Notes: generated from the sequence alone by a model not told the origin. Counted from the stretch's first letter, positions 8,498 to 18,009 are shown. The stretch is 64,000 nt of DNA from Clostridium_AF sediminicola (GCF_050402865.1 NZ_BAABMF010000008.1:124001-188000); one strand, 5' to 3'. Made by a program: numbers and translations.

Positions 8498-9937
8498 CTA
8501 TAATTCTTCTCCATTTGTTTTAATAACATTCTTGTACCAATAGAAGCTCTTCTTTCTAGATCTTTCTAAAGTTCCATTACCGTCATTATCTTTATCTACG
8601 TATATAAATCCATAACGTTTCTTCATTTCACCTGTTGATGCACTAATTAAGTCAATACATCCCCATGGAGTGTACCCCATAAGATCTACACCATCATTGG
8701 TAACCGCTTTTTTCATCTCAACTATATGTTTTCTTAGGTAGTCAATTCTATAATCATCATTAATAGAACCATCTTCTTCAACTTTATCAACAGCTCCTAA
8801 GCCGTTTTCCACAATAAATAGTGGAACTTGATAACGATCATATAAATTATTTAGAGAAATTCTAAGTCCTAGTGGATCAATTTGCCATCCCCACTCTGAT
8901 GCTTCTAAATAAGGATTTTCAATTCCACCTAGCATGTTTCCACCTAAATTCTTTTCAGATGTATTATTATCCATTACTTTTGAATTTACTACTAATGACA
9001 TGTAGTAACTAAATGCAAGGTAATCTACTTTACCTTCTCTTAAAATTTCTTCATCTCCAGCTTCAGTTTCAATATAAATATCATTTCTCTCGAAATAACG
9101 CATCATACTATTTGGATAAGATCCCCTTACTTGTACATCTGAGAAGAAATAATGCTTATTTAACATTTCATTAGTTGCTTGTACATCTTTTGGATTACAT
9201 GTTTCTGGATAAAATAATGGATAGAGTAACATACATCCAATTTTAAAATTAGGATTAATTTCATGTCCTAACTTTACAGCCTTTGCACTAGCTACAAATT
9301 GATGATGAGCGGCTTGATAACAAACTTGTTCCTTATTTTCTCCTTCATTAAACTTAATTCCTGCTGGAATAAATGGATGCAATGTAACTACATTTATTTC
9401 ATTAAAAGTCATCCAATATTTAACCTTATCTTTATAGCGAGTAAATATTGCTTCACAGTAATTTATAAAAAAATCTACTAGTTTGCGATTTCTCCAAGCA
9501 CCATACTTTTCAACTAATGCATAGGGCATTTCATAGTGAGAAATTGTAACAACTGGTTCAATTCCATACTTTAAACATTCATTAAATAAATTATCATAGA
9601 ATTTTAAGCCTTCTTCATTTGGTTCTGTTTCATCACCATTTGGGAATATTCTAGTCCAAGCGATTGATGTACGAAAGCATTTAAAACCCATTTCAGCTAA
9701 TAGTGCAATATCTTCTTTATAATGATGATACAAGTCTATCGCTTCATGTGATGGATAGTATTTTCCTTTTATAACTCCATCTGTGTATTCACGGTGCTTA
9801 TCAACAGTACCACCAGTAGCAACGTCTGCTGTACTCACACCTTTTCCACCTATATTCCATGCTCCTTCACATTGATTGGCAGCGACTGCCCCACCCCATA
9901 GAAATCCTTCGGGAAATTGTTCTATTTTATTTTCCAC
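8498..9937 (-). CDS. GH1 family 6-phospho-beta-glucosidase, locus 1
   Basis: 479 residues, the usual GH1 length. The N-terminal signature FLWGGAVAANQCEGAW, acid/base Glu in WMTFNEINV (about residue 175) and nucleophile Glu in PLFIVENGLGAVD (about residue 375) are present. The C-terminal region LMGYTPWGCIDLISAST and KKRYGFIYVD is typical of enzymes acting on PTS-imported 6-phospho-sugars. The start is a GTG with GGAGGA 7 bases upstream; the ATG between them leads to a stop after five codons. The PTS permease gene ends 14 bases upstream, so both are one transcript. Confidence 0.92.
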   Translation of the reverse strand: MENKIEQFPEGFLWGGAVAANQCEGAWNIGGKGVSTADVATGGTVDKHREYTDGVIKGKYYPSHEAIDLYHHYKEDIALLAEMGFKCFRTSIAWTRIFPNGDETEPNEEGLKFYDNLFNECLKYGIEPVVTISHYEMPYALVEKYGAWRNRKLVDFFINYCEAIFTRYKDKVKYWMTFNEINVVTLHPFIPAGIKFNEGENKEQVCYQAAHHQFVASAKAVKLGHEINPNFKIGCMLLYPLFYPETCNPKDVQATNEMLNKHYFFSDVQVRGSYPNSMMRYFERNDIYIETEAGDEEILREGKVDYLAFSYYMSLVVNSKVMDNNTSEKNLGGNMLGGIENPYLEASEWGWQIDPLGLRISLNNLYDRYQVPLFIVENGLGAVDKVEEDGSINDDYRIDYLRKHIVEMKKAVTNDGVDLMGYTPWGCIDLISASTGEMKKRYGFIYVDKDNDGNGTLERSRKKSFYWYKNVIKTNGEEL

Positions 9938-9951
9938 AATTCATTCCTCCA

Positions 9952-11808
9952 TTATATAATAGTCAGTAGATTCTCACCTTCATTAACCTCTTTTATTTCT
10001 TTTGGTAAAATATCTAAATAATTAGGTGTATTTGTGATAATAACTGGTGTAATCAAATCATATCCTTCAGCTTTAATAGCATTCATATCAAATTGGAGCA
10101 ATGTATCACCAACTTTAATAGCATCACCATCATTAACATGAGTTATGAAATATTTACCATCAAGTTTAACTGTATCAATTCCAATATGAATTAAAATCTC
10201 AGCACCTTCATCAGAAACAATACCAATAGCATGTTTTGTTTTAAATAGTGTTGCCACAGTACCATTTACCGGTGAAACTATTCTACCTTCAGTTGGTCTT
10301 ATTGCAATCCCTTTTCCCATAATTTCTTTTGCAAATGTTTCGTCACTTACTTCTGTCAAAGGAACTACTTCGCCAGTTAAAGGGCTTGCTATATTAATCT
10401 TATTTGTTAATGCTTCTTTCCTAGGTAATTCTTCATCTAATTCATCATCATCCACTTCATCTATAGGATCTTCAAATCCCAAGAACCAAGTTGCTATAAA
10501 TGTCACTACAAATGCTATAACACATACTACAATTGCATTAATAAAATTAGATCCTTCTGGTCCAATAAAAATTGGTAATGCTGCAAGACCTGGTACAGCC
10601 ATTGCATAACCTTTAAGTCCTACAATACCCCCGTATAAACCACCAACTGCACCACCAATCATAACACCTATAAACGGCTTCTTCAGTTTTAAGTTAACAC
10701 CGTACATAGCTGGTTCAGTAATACCTAATACTGCTGTAATCCCTGATGAACCTGCTAATTGTTTTAATTCACTGTTTTTACTTTTTAATGCTACACAAAG
10801 AGCTGCTGCACCTTGTGCAACGTTTGCCGCTAACATACCAGGTAATAATATACTTTCATATCCGCTAGTTGCAAATTGAGCAAATACAAATGGAAAATAA
10901 CTGTAATGCATCCCTGTCATAACTAATAATGGTGAAAATGCACCCATTAATAATACTACTAACCATCCTGCCCTAGCACTTAAAATATTTATGCCTTGAG
11001 CCACAACATTTCCAACTACTGTACCTATCGGTCCAAGCGCTATTAAACCGATTGGAGCTACAACTAACAATATAATAAGAGGTTTTGAGAAAAATTTAAT
11101 TGGTTTTGGAGAAATTTTATCTGCAAATTTCTCAACATATGACATTAACCAAACTATTAAAATAATAGGAATAACAGAGGATGAATATGTTGCTAATGTA
11201 ACAGGTAATCCTAAGAAATGAACTGGTTCACCTGCAGCAACTAGTGCTGTTAAATTAGGATGTAACAATACACCTGCTAAGGACATAGCCATAAATGGAT
11301 TACATTTGAATTTAATTGCTGATGTGTAAGCTATCAATATTGGTAAGAAAAAGAATGCTGCATCTGATATAAAATTCAAAATATAATATGATTGACTTTC
11401 CATTGACAATAAACCAGATGATGTTAAAAGTACTAACACAGCTTTTATCATACCTGCACCAGTAATTGCCGGTAAAATTGGAGTAAAGATACCTGCAATT
11501 GTATCAAGTACTGAAGATACTAAACTCTTCTTTTCCCCACTATCACTTGAATTTCCTTTTTGAAAATCACCTAGCTTTAATATTTCACAATAAACACTTG
11601 CTACATCACTTCCAATAATCAACTGGAATTGTCCACCTTTATTAACAACTCCTATAACACCTTTAGTCTTCTTTAATACCTCTTCGTTTACTTTTGATAG
11701 ATTTTTTAAATTAAATCTCAATCTAGTTGCACAGTGAGTTACATTTGCTACGTTTTCTGACCCACCGACATTTTTCAAAATCTCACTTGCTAATTTTGGA
11801 TAATTCAT
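9952..11808 (-). CDS. bglP: PTS beta-glucoside transporter, EIIBCA, locus 1
   Basis: A 618-residue three-domain permease that imports and phosphorylates beta-glucosides. EIIB comes first (phosphocysteine Cys26 in THCATRLRF), then EIIC with about ten membrane segments (ITGAGMIKAVLVLL, FSPLLVMTGMHYSYFPF), then EIIA (phosphohistidine in AEILIHIGIDTVKL, near residue 550). The link between EIIC and EIIA is acidic (DEVDDDELDEELPR). AGGAGG precedes the ATG. The leader carries two RAT copies, one with a terminator, so expression should depend on LicT. The GH1 gene follows immediately. Confidence 0.92.
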   Translation of the reverse strand: MNYPKLASEILKNVGGSENVANVTHCATRLRFNLKNLSKVNEEVLKKTKGVIGVVNKGGQFQLIIGSDVASVYCEILKLGDFQKGNSSDSGEKKSLVSSVLDTIAGIFTPILPAITGAGMIKAVLVLLTSSGLLSMESQSYYILNFISDAAFFFLPILIAYTSAIKFKCNPFMAMSLAGVLLHPNLTALVAAGEPVHFLGLPVTLATYSSSVIPIILIVWLMSYVEKFADKISPKPIKFFSKPLIILLVVAPIGLIALGPIGTVVGNVVAQGINILSARAGWLVVLLMGAFSPLLVMTGMHYSYFPFVFAQFATSGYESILLPGMLAANVAQGAAALCVALKSKNSELKQLAGSSGITAVLGITEPAMYGVNLKLKKPFIGVMIGGAVGGLYGGIVGLKGYAMAVPGLAALPIFIGPEGSNFINAIVVCVIAFVVTFIATWFLGFEDPIDEVDDDELDEELPRKEALTNKINIASPLTGEVVPLTEVSDETFAKEIMGKGIAIRPTEGRIVSPVNGTVATLFKTKHAIGIVSDEGAEILIHIGIDTVKLDGKYFITHVNDGDAIKVGDTLLQFDMNAIKAEGYDLITPVIITNTPNYLDILPKEIKEVNEGENLLTII

Positions 11809-11874
11809 AACCTGATTCCTCCTATTTAACTTTTTTATTTTACATTAGAAATTTAAAATATTTTTGAAGAATGT

Positions 11875-11905
11875 AGGTTTTGCCTGATACATCAGTAACA
11901 ATCCT
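11875..11905 (-). promoter_or_regulatory. Second RAT copy in bglP leader, no strong terminator
   Basis: On the minus strand the sequence reads AGGATTGTTACTG, a short spacer, then CAGGCAAAACC, which matches the ribonucleic antiterminator consensus of BglG/LicT proteins. Unlike the RAT at 12032, it is not followed by an obvious GC-rich terminator. It may be a weak second control point or a relic of a leader duplication. Confidence 0.65.
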
Positions 11906-11981
11906 ATAGGAACTTAATATTATAATTTCTTATTTGGATTTAACTTACCGATTGCATCACCCCTTTCAGATTTATAAAAAA

Positions 11982-12062
11982 AACCCAAGTAAATTATAAA
12001 GAAGAAAATTCTACTTCTTTATAATCTACTTAGGTTTTGCCTGCTCTACCAGTAACAATCCT
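11982..12062 (-). promoter_or_regulatory. RAT/terminator antitermination switch upstream of bglP
   Basis: The minus strand carries a RAT element (GGATTGTTACTGGTAGAGC, then AGGCAAAACC; 12062 down to 12032). This overlaps the 5' arm of a long hairpin (AACCTAAGTAGATTATAAAG with its partner, ending about 11982) followed by a T-run. Binding of dephosphorylated or activated LicT to the RAT would block the terminator and allow bglP-GH1 transcription. Confidence 0.88.
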
Positions 12063-12065
12063 TGG

Positions 12066-12158
12066 GTCGGCTTAATAATTAGTTCTACTTTTCTTTTGAA
12101 AATATGAGGCTTCTATCATTTTTCAAAAGAATTTAGTAGAAGTTATTATTCAACGACC
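12066..12158. repeat. Imperfect palindromic intergenic repeat, copy A
   Basis: A roughly 90-base imperfect palindrome (outer ends GGTCG and CGACC, arms GTTCTACTTTTC and partner) lies between licT and the bglP leader. A related sequence is found at 42995-43085, starting with the same GGCTTAATAATTAGTT; the two share most bases over about 80 positions. It is probably a small non-coding repeat or MITE-like element. Confidence 0.6.
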
Positions 12159-12201
12159 TTTATCAATTATATACTTATTAATGTTTTCAATGGCCCATCT
12201 A

Positions 12202-13035
12202 TTATTTATTAACGACACGTTCAATATGTATAGTTAAATATAATCTTTCCTCTTTTGTTAACTTATAACTGTACTTTCCTTCGATAAATTTATGTATCTT
12301 TTTTGTACATTGATATGAATCATTATATTTACTTTTTATCATATCAAATAGTTCATTGTCTTTGCTATCATTGTAGCATTTTTTATTAAATAAACGTTGA
12401 GCAAAAAATTTTAAATGTGTAATAAATCGATAGTAACTTAATGATTCTTCATCAAAATCAATTTTATAATGATATTTTACGATATTTAATATTTCTTGCA
12501 TAACTTTTGTAATATTCATGACAATAGGCATTTCTTCATTTAATTGAGCATTAACAAAATGCAGTGCAATAAATGCTGCCTCGTCCTCCAATAACTCAAT
12601 ATCAAATTTATCTTCTATCATCTTTAAAGCTTCTTTTCCTACAGAAAATTCATCTTTATATAATCTTTTTGTGTCCCAGAGAAGTGCATTTTTTAGTTGG
12701 ATTCCCTTTTTGTAACGCTCTATAGCACTATGAATATGATCAGTTAATGAGATATAAATACTATCATTTAATTTCTTTCCAAGCTGTGTCTTTGCATACT
12801 TAATGATTTTTTCAGAAATAACCATATGTTCCATAGGAATTTCAGCAATTAACTGTTCAAATTTATCACTCATATCTTTATTAGATAAAGTGAATATTTT
12901 TTCTATTTTGCCTTCTTCAATCAAGTCACCAACTCGTTTTTTAAATCCTAATCCACGTCCCATTACCACGATTTCTTGTCCTTTATCGTTTAAGGCAACA
13001 ACTACATTATTGTTAAAAATCTTTTCAATATTCAT
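12202..13035 (-). CDS. licT: BglG/LicT family transcription antiterminator, locus 1
   Basis: 277 residues. The N-terminal CAT RNA-binding domain (residues 1-56, MNIEKIFNNNVVVALND, GRGLGFKKRVGD) is followed by two PRD domains. All four regulatory histidines are visible, in TDHIHSAI, IALHFVNAQ, ITHLKFF and LTIHIERV. It binds RAT hairpins and prevents termination in response to PTS phosphorylation state. RBS GAGAGGTG precedes the ATG. Its own leader has a RAT/terminator, so it is autoregulated. Confidence 0.92.
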   Translation of the reverse strand: MNIEKIFNNNVVVALNDKGQEIVVMGRGLGFKKRVGDLIEEGKIEKIFTLSNKDMSDKFEQLIAEIPMEHMVISEKIIKYAKTQLGKKLNDSIYISLTDHIHSAIERYKKGIQLKNALLWDTKRLYKDEFSVGKEALKMIEDKFDIELLEDEAAFIALHFVNAQLNEEMPIVMNITKVMQEILNIVKYHYKIDFDEESLSYYRFITHLKFFAQRLFNKKCYNDSKDNELFDMIKSKYNDSYQCTKKIHKFIEGKYSYKLTKEERLYLTIHIERVVNK

Positions 13036-13060
13036 AAAGGTTCACCTCTCATTAAAATAA

Positions 13061-13122
13061 AAAAAGGCAAAATCTACAACGAAAAAGTTATAGGTTTTGC
13101 CTGCATTATCAGTAACAATCCT
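13061..13122 (-). promoter_or_regulatory. RAT/terminator switch upstream of licT, locus 1
   Basis: On the minus strand GGATTGTTACTG, spacer TAATG and CAGGCAAAACC form a RAT (13122 to 13092). It overlaps a terminator with arms GGCAAAACCTATAAC and GTTGTAGATTTTGCC followed by a T-run ending near 13061. This is the standard autoregulatory leader of licT-type genes. Confidence 0.88.
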
Positions 13123-13203
13123 CTGAATACGTTTATATTATTGTGTAATTTCATGTTACCATGTCCTATTTCAATTGTCAACAATAATTTCAAATTTATC
13201 CAT

Positions 13204-15189
13204 TTATAGATTTCTTGCTAATTCATATGCATTCCAAATTGAATACATTATATTGTGTACTTTTCTAGAGTCTCCAATGTTATGTACATGAACATCACAA
13301 TCTTTTATTTCATTATACAATGAATCATTTTCTGTATACCCAACTGAAGTGATAACCGTATCAGCTAGAAGATCAAAGTTCTTATCATTCTGCTGAACTT
13401 GGACACTTCCTTCTTTTGAATTCACAACAGATGCGCTTTTATAAATGTCTACATGATGGAATTTCAATAGGTCAACTAACATATCATGATTCATATGTGG
13501 CAGTGCATCATGTCCTCCTAATATTTCAGGAAGTAATTCTACAACTGCAACTTTTTTTCCTTGTTGCGCTAGCCAAAGCGCAGTTTCACATCCAACCAAG
13601 CCCCCACCGACTACAACTACATTATTGCCAACAGAAACCTTTTCTAATAATACTTGGTCCGCAGTAACCGTTTCTTGTGAGCCATTTATTGTAATCTTCT
13701 TAGGACTAGAGCCAGTTGCTGTAATAATTACATCTGCCTTAAAATCATCAATATTTTCTTTATTAACGGAAGTACAATATTTTACGTCAACACCTAATAA
13801 CTCTAATTGACGTTTATAGTATGCAATTAATTTGCGATCATATCGCTTAAAATGAGGTACACTACCAGGAATTAAATTTCCTCCCAATTGATCTGATTTT
13901 TCACATAGTGTTACAGAATGCCCACGAAGAGCACTAACACGTGCTACTTCCATACCAGCTACACCACCACCAACAACTAATATATGTTTCTTTTTCAATG
14001 CAGGAGTGAGTCCATAAATATTTTCTCTACCACAGTTTGGATTAACCGCACAACTTACAGGAGCATTACTAATACGTCCAAGACAACCTTCATGGCAACC
14101 AACACATGGACGAATTTCGTCTAATTGATCATGTTTTATTTTAGTAACAAATTCTGGATCTGCTAATAATGGTCTACCGTAGCTTACAATATCACATGAT
14201 TTTCCTAAGGCTTCTACTGCCATCTTAGGGTTGTCCATTCTACCTGCTAAAATAATAGGAACATCTACATGCTTCTTGAGAATTTCACCAAATTCACGAT
14301 ACATACCGTCTTCAAAATATGTTGGTGGATGATTCCAGTACCATGAATCATATGTTCCTGCATCTACATTCAATGCATCATATCCTGCAGAAACAAGAAT
14401 TTTAGCAGCTTGGATACCTTCTTCAATATCTTTTCCTACTTCTTTATAATCCTCACCAGGTAAACCACCCTGTCTCAAGCCCTTCATACAACTCTTAAGG
14501 CTATATCTTAAACTAACTGGAAAGTCAGAACCACATACTTTTTTGATACCTTTTACAATTTCAGTACTGATACGAAGTCGGTTTTCTAATGAACCACCAA
14601 ATTCATCAGTACGGTGATTAAAGAAAGCAATAGCAAATTGATCTAATAAGTATCCTTCATGAACAGCATGAACTTCTACACCATCAAAGCCAGCTTTTTT
14701 TGCAATCGCAGCAGACATAACAAATTTTTGAATCAATGTCATTATTTCTTCTTTGGTCATTTCACGATGAGTCATAGCGGGATCAAAACGATTTTCCTGC
14801 TCTGATGGAGCAATAGGTTTAGAAACAAAACCAGGTACAGCACTTCTTCCTAAACCACCAGTTAATTGTAAAAATATTTTTGAATCGTATGCATGAACAC
14901 GTTCATTCATCTGATAAGTGCTATGGATGAATGCTAACGGATTGCTGGTAGGGCATGGAATACCATTGCCCGGAATACCTTCTACTTGAAGATCAACACT
15001 GCAAATACCAGTGATAATTAAACCAACATCATTCTTGGCCCGTTCTACATAATAATCTTGAATGCGTTGATTGAATCCTCCAAAAGAATCAGCATAACCA
15101 ACTGGTCCCATTGGGGCCATAGAAGTTTTGTTTTTAATTCTTAGTTTTCCAATATGAGTAGGTTCAAATAATTCTGGATATTTAATCAT
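13204..15189 (-). CDS. Old yellow enzyme-type NADH:flavin oxidoreductase / dienoyl-CoA or enoate reductase family
   Basis: 661 residues in three parts. A TIM-barrel OYE domain (residues 1-340, KTSMAPMGPVGY, DGVEVHAVHEGYLLDQF) comes first. A [4Fe-4S] cluster follows (CVGCHEGC with a further Cys in PVSCAVNPNCG). Last are FAD- and NAD-binding folds (VVGGGVAGMEVARVSALRGH and VVVGGGLVGCETALWLAQQG). This is the layout of 2,4-dienoyl-CoA, trimethylamine and enoate reductases; the substrate cannot be told. GGGGGAAA marks the ATG at 15189 rather than the in-frame GTG at 15210. A TetR gene is divergent, with operator-like repeats between them. Confidence 0.88.
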   Translation of the reverse strand: MIKYPELFEPTHIGKLRIKNKTSMAPMGPVGYADSFGGFNQRIQDYYVERAKNDVGLIITGICSVDLQVEGIPGNGIPCPTSNPLAFIHSTYQMNERVHAYDSKIFLQLTGGLGRSAVPGFVSKPIAPSEQENRFDPAMTHREMTKEEIMTLIQKFVMSAAIAKKAGFDGVEVHAVHEGYLLDQFAIAFFNHRTDEFGGSLENRLRISTEIVKGIKKVCGSDFPVSLRYSLKSCMKGLRQGGLPGEDYKEVGKDIEEGIQAAKILVSAGYDALNVDAGTYDSWYWNHPPTYFEDGMYREFGEILKKHVDVPIILAGRMDNPKMAVEALGKSCDIVSYGRPLLADPEFVTKIKHDQLDEIRPCVGCHEGCLGRISNAPVSCAVNPNCGRENIYGLTPALKKKHILVVGGGVAGMEVARVSALRGHSVTLCEKSDQLGGNLIPGSVPHFKRYDRKLIAYYKRQLELLGVDVKYCTSVNKENIDDFKADVIITATGSSPKKITINGSQETVTADQVLLEKVSVGNNVVVVGGGLVGCETALWLAQQGKKVAVVELLPEILGGHDALPHMNHDMLVDLLKFHHVDIYKSASVVNSKEGSVQVQQNDKNFDLLADTVITSVGYTENDSLYNEIKDCDVHVHNIGDSRKVHNIMYSIWNAYELARNL

Positions 15190-15220
15190 AGATATTTCCC
15201 CCTTTTTCACAATTCATTAA

Positions 15221-15260
15221 CATAATCAATTCACCGAATCAATTCTCCGAATTGATTATG
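15221..15260. promoter_or_regulatory. Tripartite operator between OYE reductase and tetR
   Basis: CATAATCAATTC and GAATTGATTATG form perfect 12-base outer arms. Between them lies a second AATCAATTC, so there are two direct 13-base units AATCAATTC(A/T)CCG and one inverted half-site. The middle unit also forms a 9-base palindrome with the right arm around TCC. It lies between the divergent starts and is the best candidate for the TetR operator. Confidence 0.7.
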
Positions 15261-15359
15261 TTAAAATTATAACGCTATGGATATTCTTTGTCAACACGAG
15301 TTTTATTTGATAGAATAAAAAAGAATAATACCCTTATAGACAAAGGATTTGAGAAAAAT

Positions 15360-15953
15360 ATGAAAAAGAAAACAACACGTCAGATAAAGGCAGAAAATAC
15401 AAAGGCTAATATCCTAGCAGTAGCAACTGATTTGTTTACTCATAAAACTCTAGATGAAATCAGTATTTTAGAAATTTGTAAAAAGGCAGAGGTTTCAGTA
15501 GGCGCATTTTACCATCATTTTGCAAATAAAGCGGGTATAATTGTTGAACTCTATAAAGAAATCGATGTTCAATTTGAAAATGAAGTTTATCCATCATTAA
15601 TTAAAGAAGAACCAATTGAAGCTATTTTGAAATATTTGGAACGTCAATGCACAGTTCCAGCAGAAACAGGAATGGATTTAGTAAAAAACATCTATAAAGC
15701 TCAGATCGATTATGGAAGTGCCTTTTTTTTGTCCGTAGGAAGAGGTTTACCTCATGGTCTATATCTACTAATTAAAAAAGCAAAAGAACAAGGAAAAATC
15801 AAAGAAAATGCATCAGAAGAACAGTTAACAAATGAATTACTTATTATTTCAAGAGGAATAATTTACAATTGGTGCGTTAGTGATGGAAAAACAAATCCAT
15901 CAAATATGGTAAGATGGATGGCGAACAATTATTTGCAGACCTTTGTTAAGTAG
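15360..15953 (+). CDS. TetR/AcrR family transcriptional regulator
   Basis: A 197-residue regulator. The N-terminal helix-turn-helix is recognisable (KANILAVATDLFTHKTLDEISI, then EICKKAEVSVGAFYHHFANK), followed by an all-helical ligand domain. The ORF can be extended to a TTG at 15288, but that start has no RBS; AAAGGA lies upstream of the ATG at 15360, which I prefer. It is divergent from the OYE reductase and probably represses it through the repeats at 15221-15260. A broken copy of this gene lies at 24461-24700 beside beta-glucoside locus 2. Confidence 0.88.
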   Translation: MKKKTTRQIKAENTKANILAVATDLFTHKTLDEISILEICKKAEVSVGAFYHHFANKAGIIVELYKEIDVQFENEVYPSLIKEEPIEAILKYLERQCTVPAETGMDLVKNIYKAQIDYGSAFFLSVGRGLPHGLYLLIKKAKEQGKIKENASEEQLTNELLIISRGIIYNWCVSDGKTNPSNMVRWMANNYLQTFVK

Positions 15954-16006
15954 TCACTCTCTATTAGTTTCGGCAGTTCCCAAAAGAAAGCAAGTTCCTT
16001 TCTATC

Positions 16007-16038
16007 AAAAACAGCTTTCATAAAATGAAAGCTGTTTT
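16007..16038. terminator. Intrinsic terminator after tetR
   Basis: AAAACAGCTTTCAT and ATGAAAGCTGTTTT are perfect arms around a 3-base loop with T/A runs on both sides. It can serve tetR and the convergent gene at 16097. Confidence 0.85.
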
Positions 16039-16096
16039 AACATTGTTTATATTGGTTTTTGTTTCAATTAATTTTGAGATACTGAATTCCACATAA

Positions 16097-16867
16097 TTAA
16101 TTAGTTATAGAATTCAAAACATTAAATCTATCGTCACAAAGGTTTACTATTACTTTATGATAATTAAATACATCTAAAGAAAGATATTCCCTTAAAATTT
16201 TTGCAAATTCTATTACTTCTTCACTCTCTTTTTGATCTTCAAAAATTACTATTGAAAAAATATAATCCCTCTCAATTTTATCTATTTTAACAGAAATTAT
16301 ATTTTCATCATCAATAAATATTTCATTTTCTTCTAAGTATTTTCCCAATTTTTCCACTTCATCGATACTAATATTTTCTGTATAATACAATTCATCTCCT
16401 TGAATTATCTTATATTTATCAGGAATATTGATAGTATATATAAATGTTCCTAGTATAAGCACTGTAAAAGTTAAGCAAATCACTACAGGTATCATAAAAG
16501 ATGCTTTTTTGCCGCCATTTTCAATATGTTCTTCATATAACTTCATTTGATCATTTTTCAAATGAAATGCTATGCTAACACTTAACGCTGTAACCATTGA
16601 CGCAAATGCGCTATCACTAACAAATCCATCTAATAAAAATCCTAATGCTGGAACAGTCACAAAAATTACACTATAGATAATTAATGATATATTTCTTTTT
16701 CTTTTATTATTAAGCCTACCATAGTTTATAGAGTATAAAATTGCTACTGGTAAAAATGAAAAAAGAACACTAATTAAAATAAATTTTTTTGGATTCCATA
16801 ATCCTTTTTTATTTAAAGGATATTCAGTTTTTTCAAGAGTCATGGCTATTTCTGTGTTTTCTATCAT
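16097..16867 (-). CDS. Predicted membrane protein of unknown function
   Basis: 256 residues from the ATG at 16867, which has GGGGGG upstream; an ATG at 16888 is in frame but poorly placed. There are hydrophobic segments at about residues 30-48, 62-80, 82-100 and 125-147, then a soluble C-terminal region of about 110 residues rich in Glu and Ile with no motif I recognise. The N-terminal LWNPKKFILISVLFSFLPVA resembles small membrane proteins of clostridia, but I cannot assign a family. It stands alone between two terminator or intergenic regions. Confidence 0.6.
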   Translation of the reverse strand: MIENTEIAMTLEKTEYPLNKKGLWNPKKFILISVLFSFLPVAILYSINYGRLNNKRKRNISLIIYSVIFVTVPALGFLLDGFVSDSAFASMVTALSVSIAFHLKNDQMKLYEEHIENGGKKASFMIPVVICLTFTVLILGTFIYTINIPDKYKIIQGDELYYTENISIDEVEKLGKYLEENEIFIDDENIISVKIDKIERDYIFSIVIFEDQKESEEVIEFAKILREYLSLDVFNYHKVIVNLCDDRFNVLNSITN

Positions 16868-16998
16868 ATGTTTCCCCCCTATACTCAAAATATATCATTC
16901 GGAGGGTAAGCTTGTACACTAGTAATTAATACCAAAATAATTTGGTGTTTTAATAGATAATTTTTGTTACATCTCATTAAAAACTAACCACCGAGTAT

Positions 16999-17901
16999 CT
17001 ATCCTTTTACTTTTGCAAAATTAGTGTGTTTGAATAAATTTGGCTTTAATTCGATAATAAGTAGTGCTACCATTATTAATCCTCCACCAACAAATAATCT
17101 ATAAGTAACTACTTCATTTAAGAACACAATTGAAGCGATTGTACTTGAAACAGGCGTTAAAGAATATATTATACTCATTTTAGTAGGTGTCGAATATTTA
17201 AACGCCAAACTATTAGCATAAAAATTCACCCCCTCAATTATACCTGCCAATACTAATGGCCAAATAATTGTTAAACTTAGTCCATTAGAAAACTCACCAT
17301 TTATAGAAGCAAGTACTATAGCTAAAATTCCTGCAACAAACATTTGAATAGTTGTAAAAACAATTGGATTACATTCATTCTTCTTTAAAACAAAGGATGA
17401 AAAAGTCATATGTGTTGCAACCATTGCAGCACCTAAAATAGTTAGTACATCTCCAATATTCACATTACTAAATCCATTATCCAATGTTAAAAATGCTAAA
17501 CCAATTATGGCAATACCAACGCCAATTATTGTGTACATATCTATTTTTTGTTTGTATACAAAATAATATAAGAAAGGAACAAATATAATGGATGTTTGGT
17601 ATAAAAACGCATTCTTACTTGGAGTTGTATAGACAAGACCTAAAACAAGTAAATAAAAAGATAAGAAAAATATGATACTTGCCAAAATTGCCAAAATAAA
17701 ATACTTTTTATTCAAAGAAAATATTTTACCTCGTAAATATATTGTTAGAATAATTGCACCAACCAAAAGGTCTACAGCAGTAATTACATATGGCCCAAAA
17801 CCATAATTTATGGCAATTTGATGTAATACAACTAGTAAACCTCCAATAATTGACATAATAAGCATAAGCCTTTCTACGCTCTTTTGTTTACTATTTCCCA
17901 A
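16999..17901 (-). CDS. EamA/DMT superfamily transporter
   Basis: About 300 residues with ten predicted membrane helices in two EamA repeats (VYTTPSKNAFLYQTSIIFVP in the first, FKYSTPTKMSIIYSLTPVSS in the second). The ORF extends to a GTG at 18000, but that region holds a strong hairpin (17925-17952). AGGGGG lies 6 bases before a TTG at 17901 (reading LGNSKQKS), so I take the TTG start. Members export amino acids or other metabolites; the substrate cannot be predicted. It follows the SMR gene on the same strand. Confidence 0.75.
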   Translation of the reverse strand: MGNSKQKSVERLMLIMSIIGGLLVVLHQIAINYGFGPYVITAVDLLVGAIILTIYLRGKIFSLNKKYFILAILASIIFFLSFYLLVLGLVYTTPSKNAFLYQTSIIFVPFLYYFVYKQKIDMYTIIGVGIAIIGLAFLTLDNGFSNVNIGDVLTILGAAMVATHMTFSSFVLKKNECNPIVFTTIQMFVAGILAIVLASINGEFSNGLSLTIIWPLVLAGIIEGVNFYANSLAFKYSTPTKMSIIYSLTPVSSTIASIVFLNEVVTYRLFVGGGLIMVALLIIELKPNLFKHTNFAKVKG

Positions 17902-17924
17902 AATAATACCCCCTAAAAACTTTA

Positions 17925-17952
17925 GAAAAAGATGTTTTACAACATCTTTTTC
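17925..17952. terminator. Intrinsic terminator between SMR and EamA genes
   Basis: GAAAAAGATGTT and AACATCTTTTTC are perfect 12-base arms around a 4-base loop, T-rich on exit in both directions. On the minus strand it lies after the SMR gene and before the preferred EamA start, and so supports the shorter EamA reading. Confidence 0.65.
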
Positions 17953-18009
17953 ATAATACAATGCAAAAACCGTTTCTAAAATAGACTGCAGTGCTTTCAC
18001 CGTATCTAA

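Noticed and set aside
11982..12062. Metabolite riboswitch or T-box in front of the PTS gene
   Set aside because: The sequence matches the RAT consensus of LicT proteins and overlaps the terminator; no T-box specifier or AGGGTGG-type motif is found.
15288..15359. N-terminal extension of TetR from TTG 15288
   Set aside because: No SD upstream and it would add 24 residues before the usual start; the ATG at 15360 has AAAGGA upstream.
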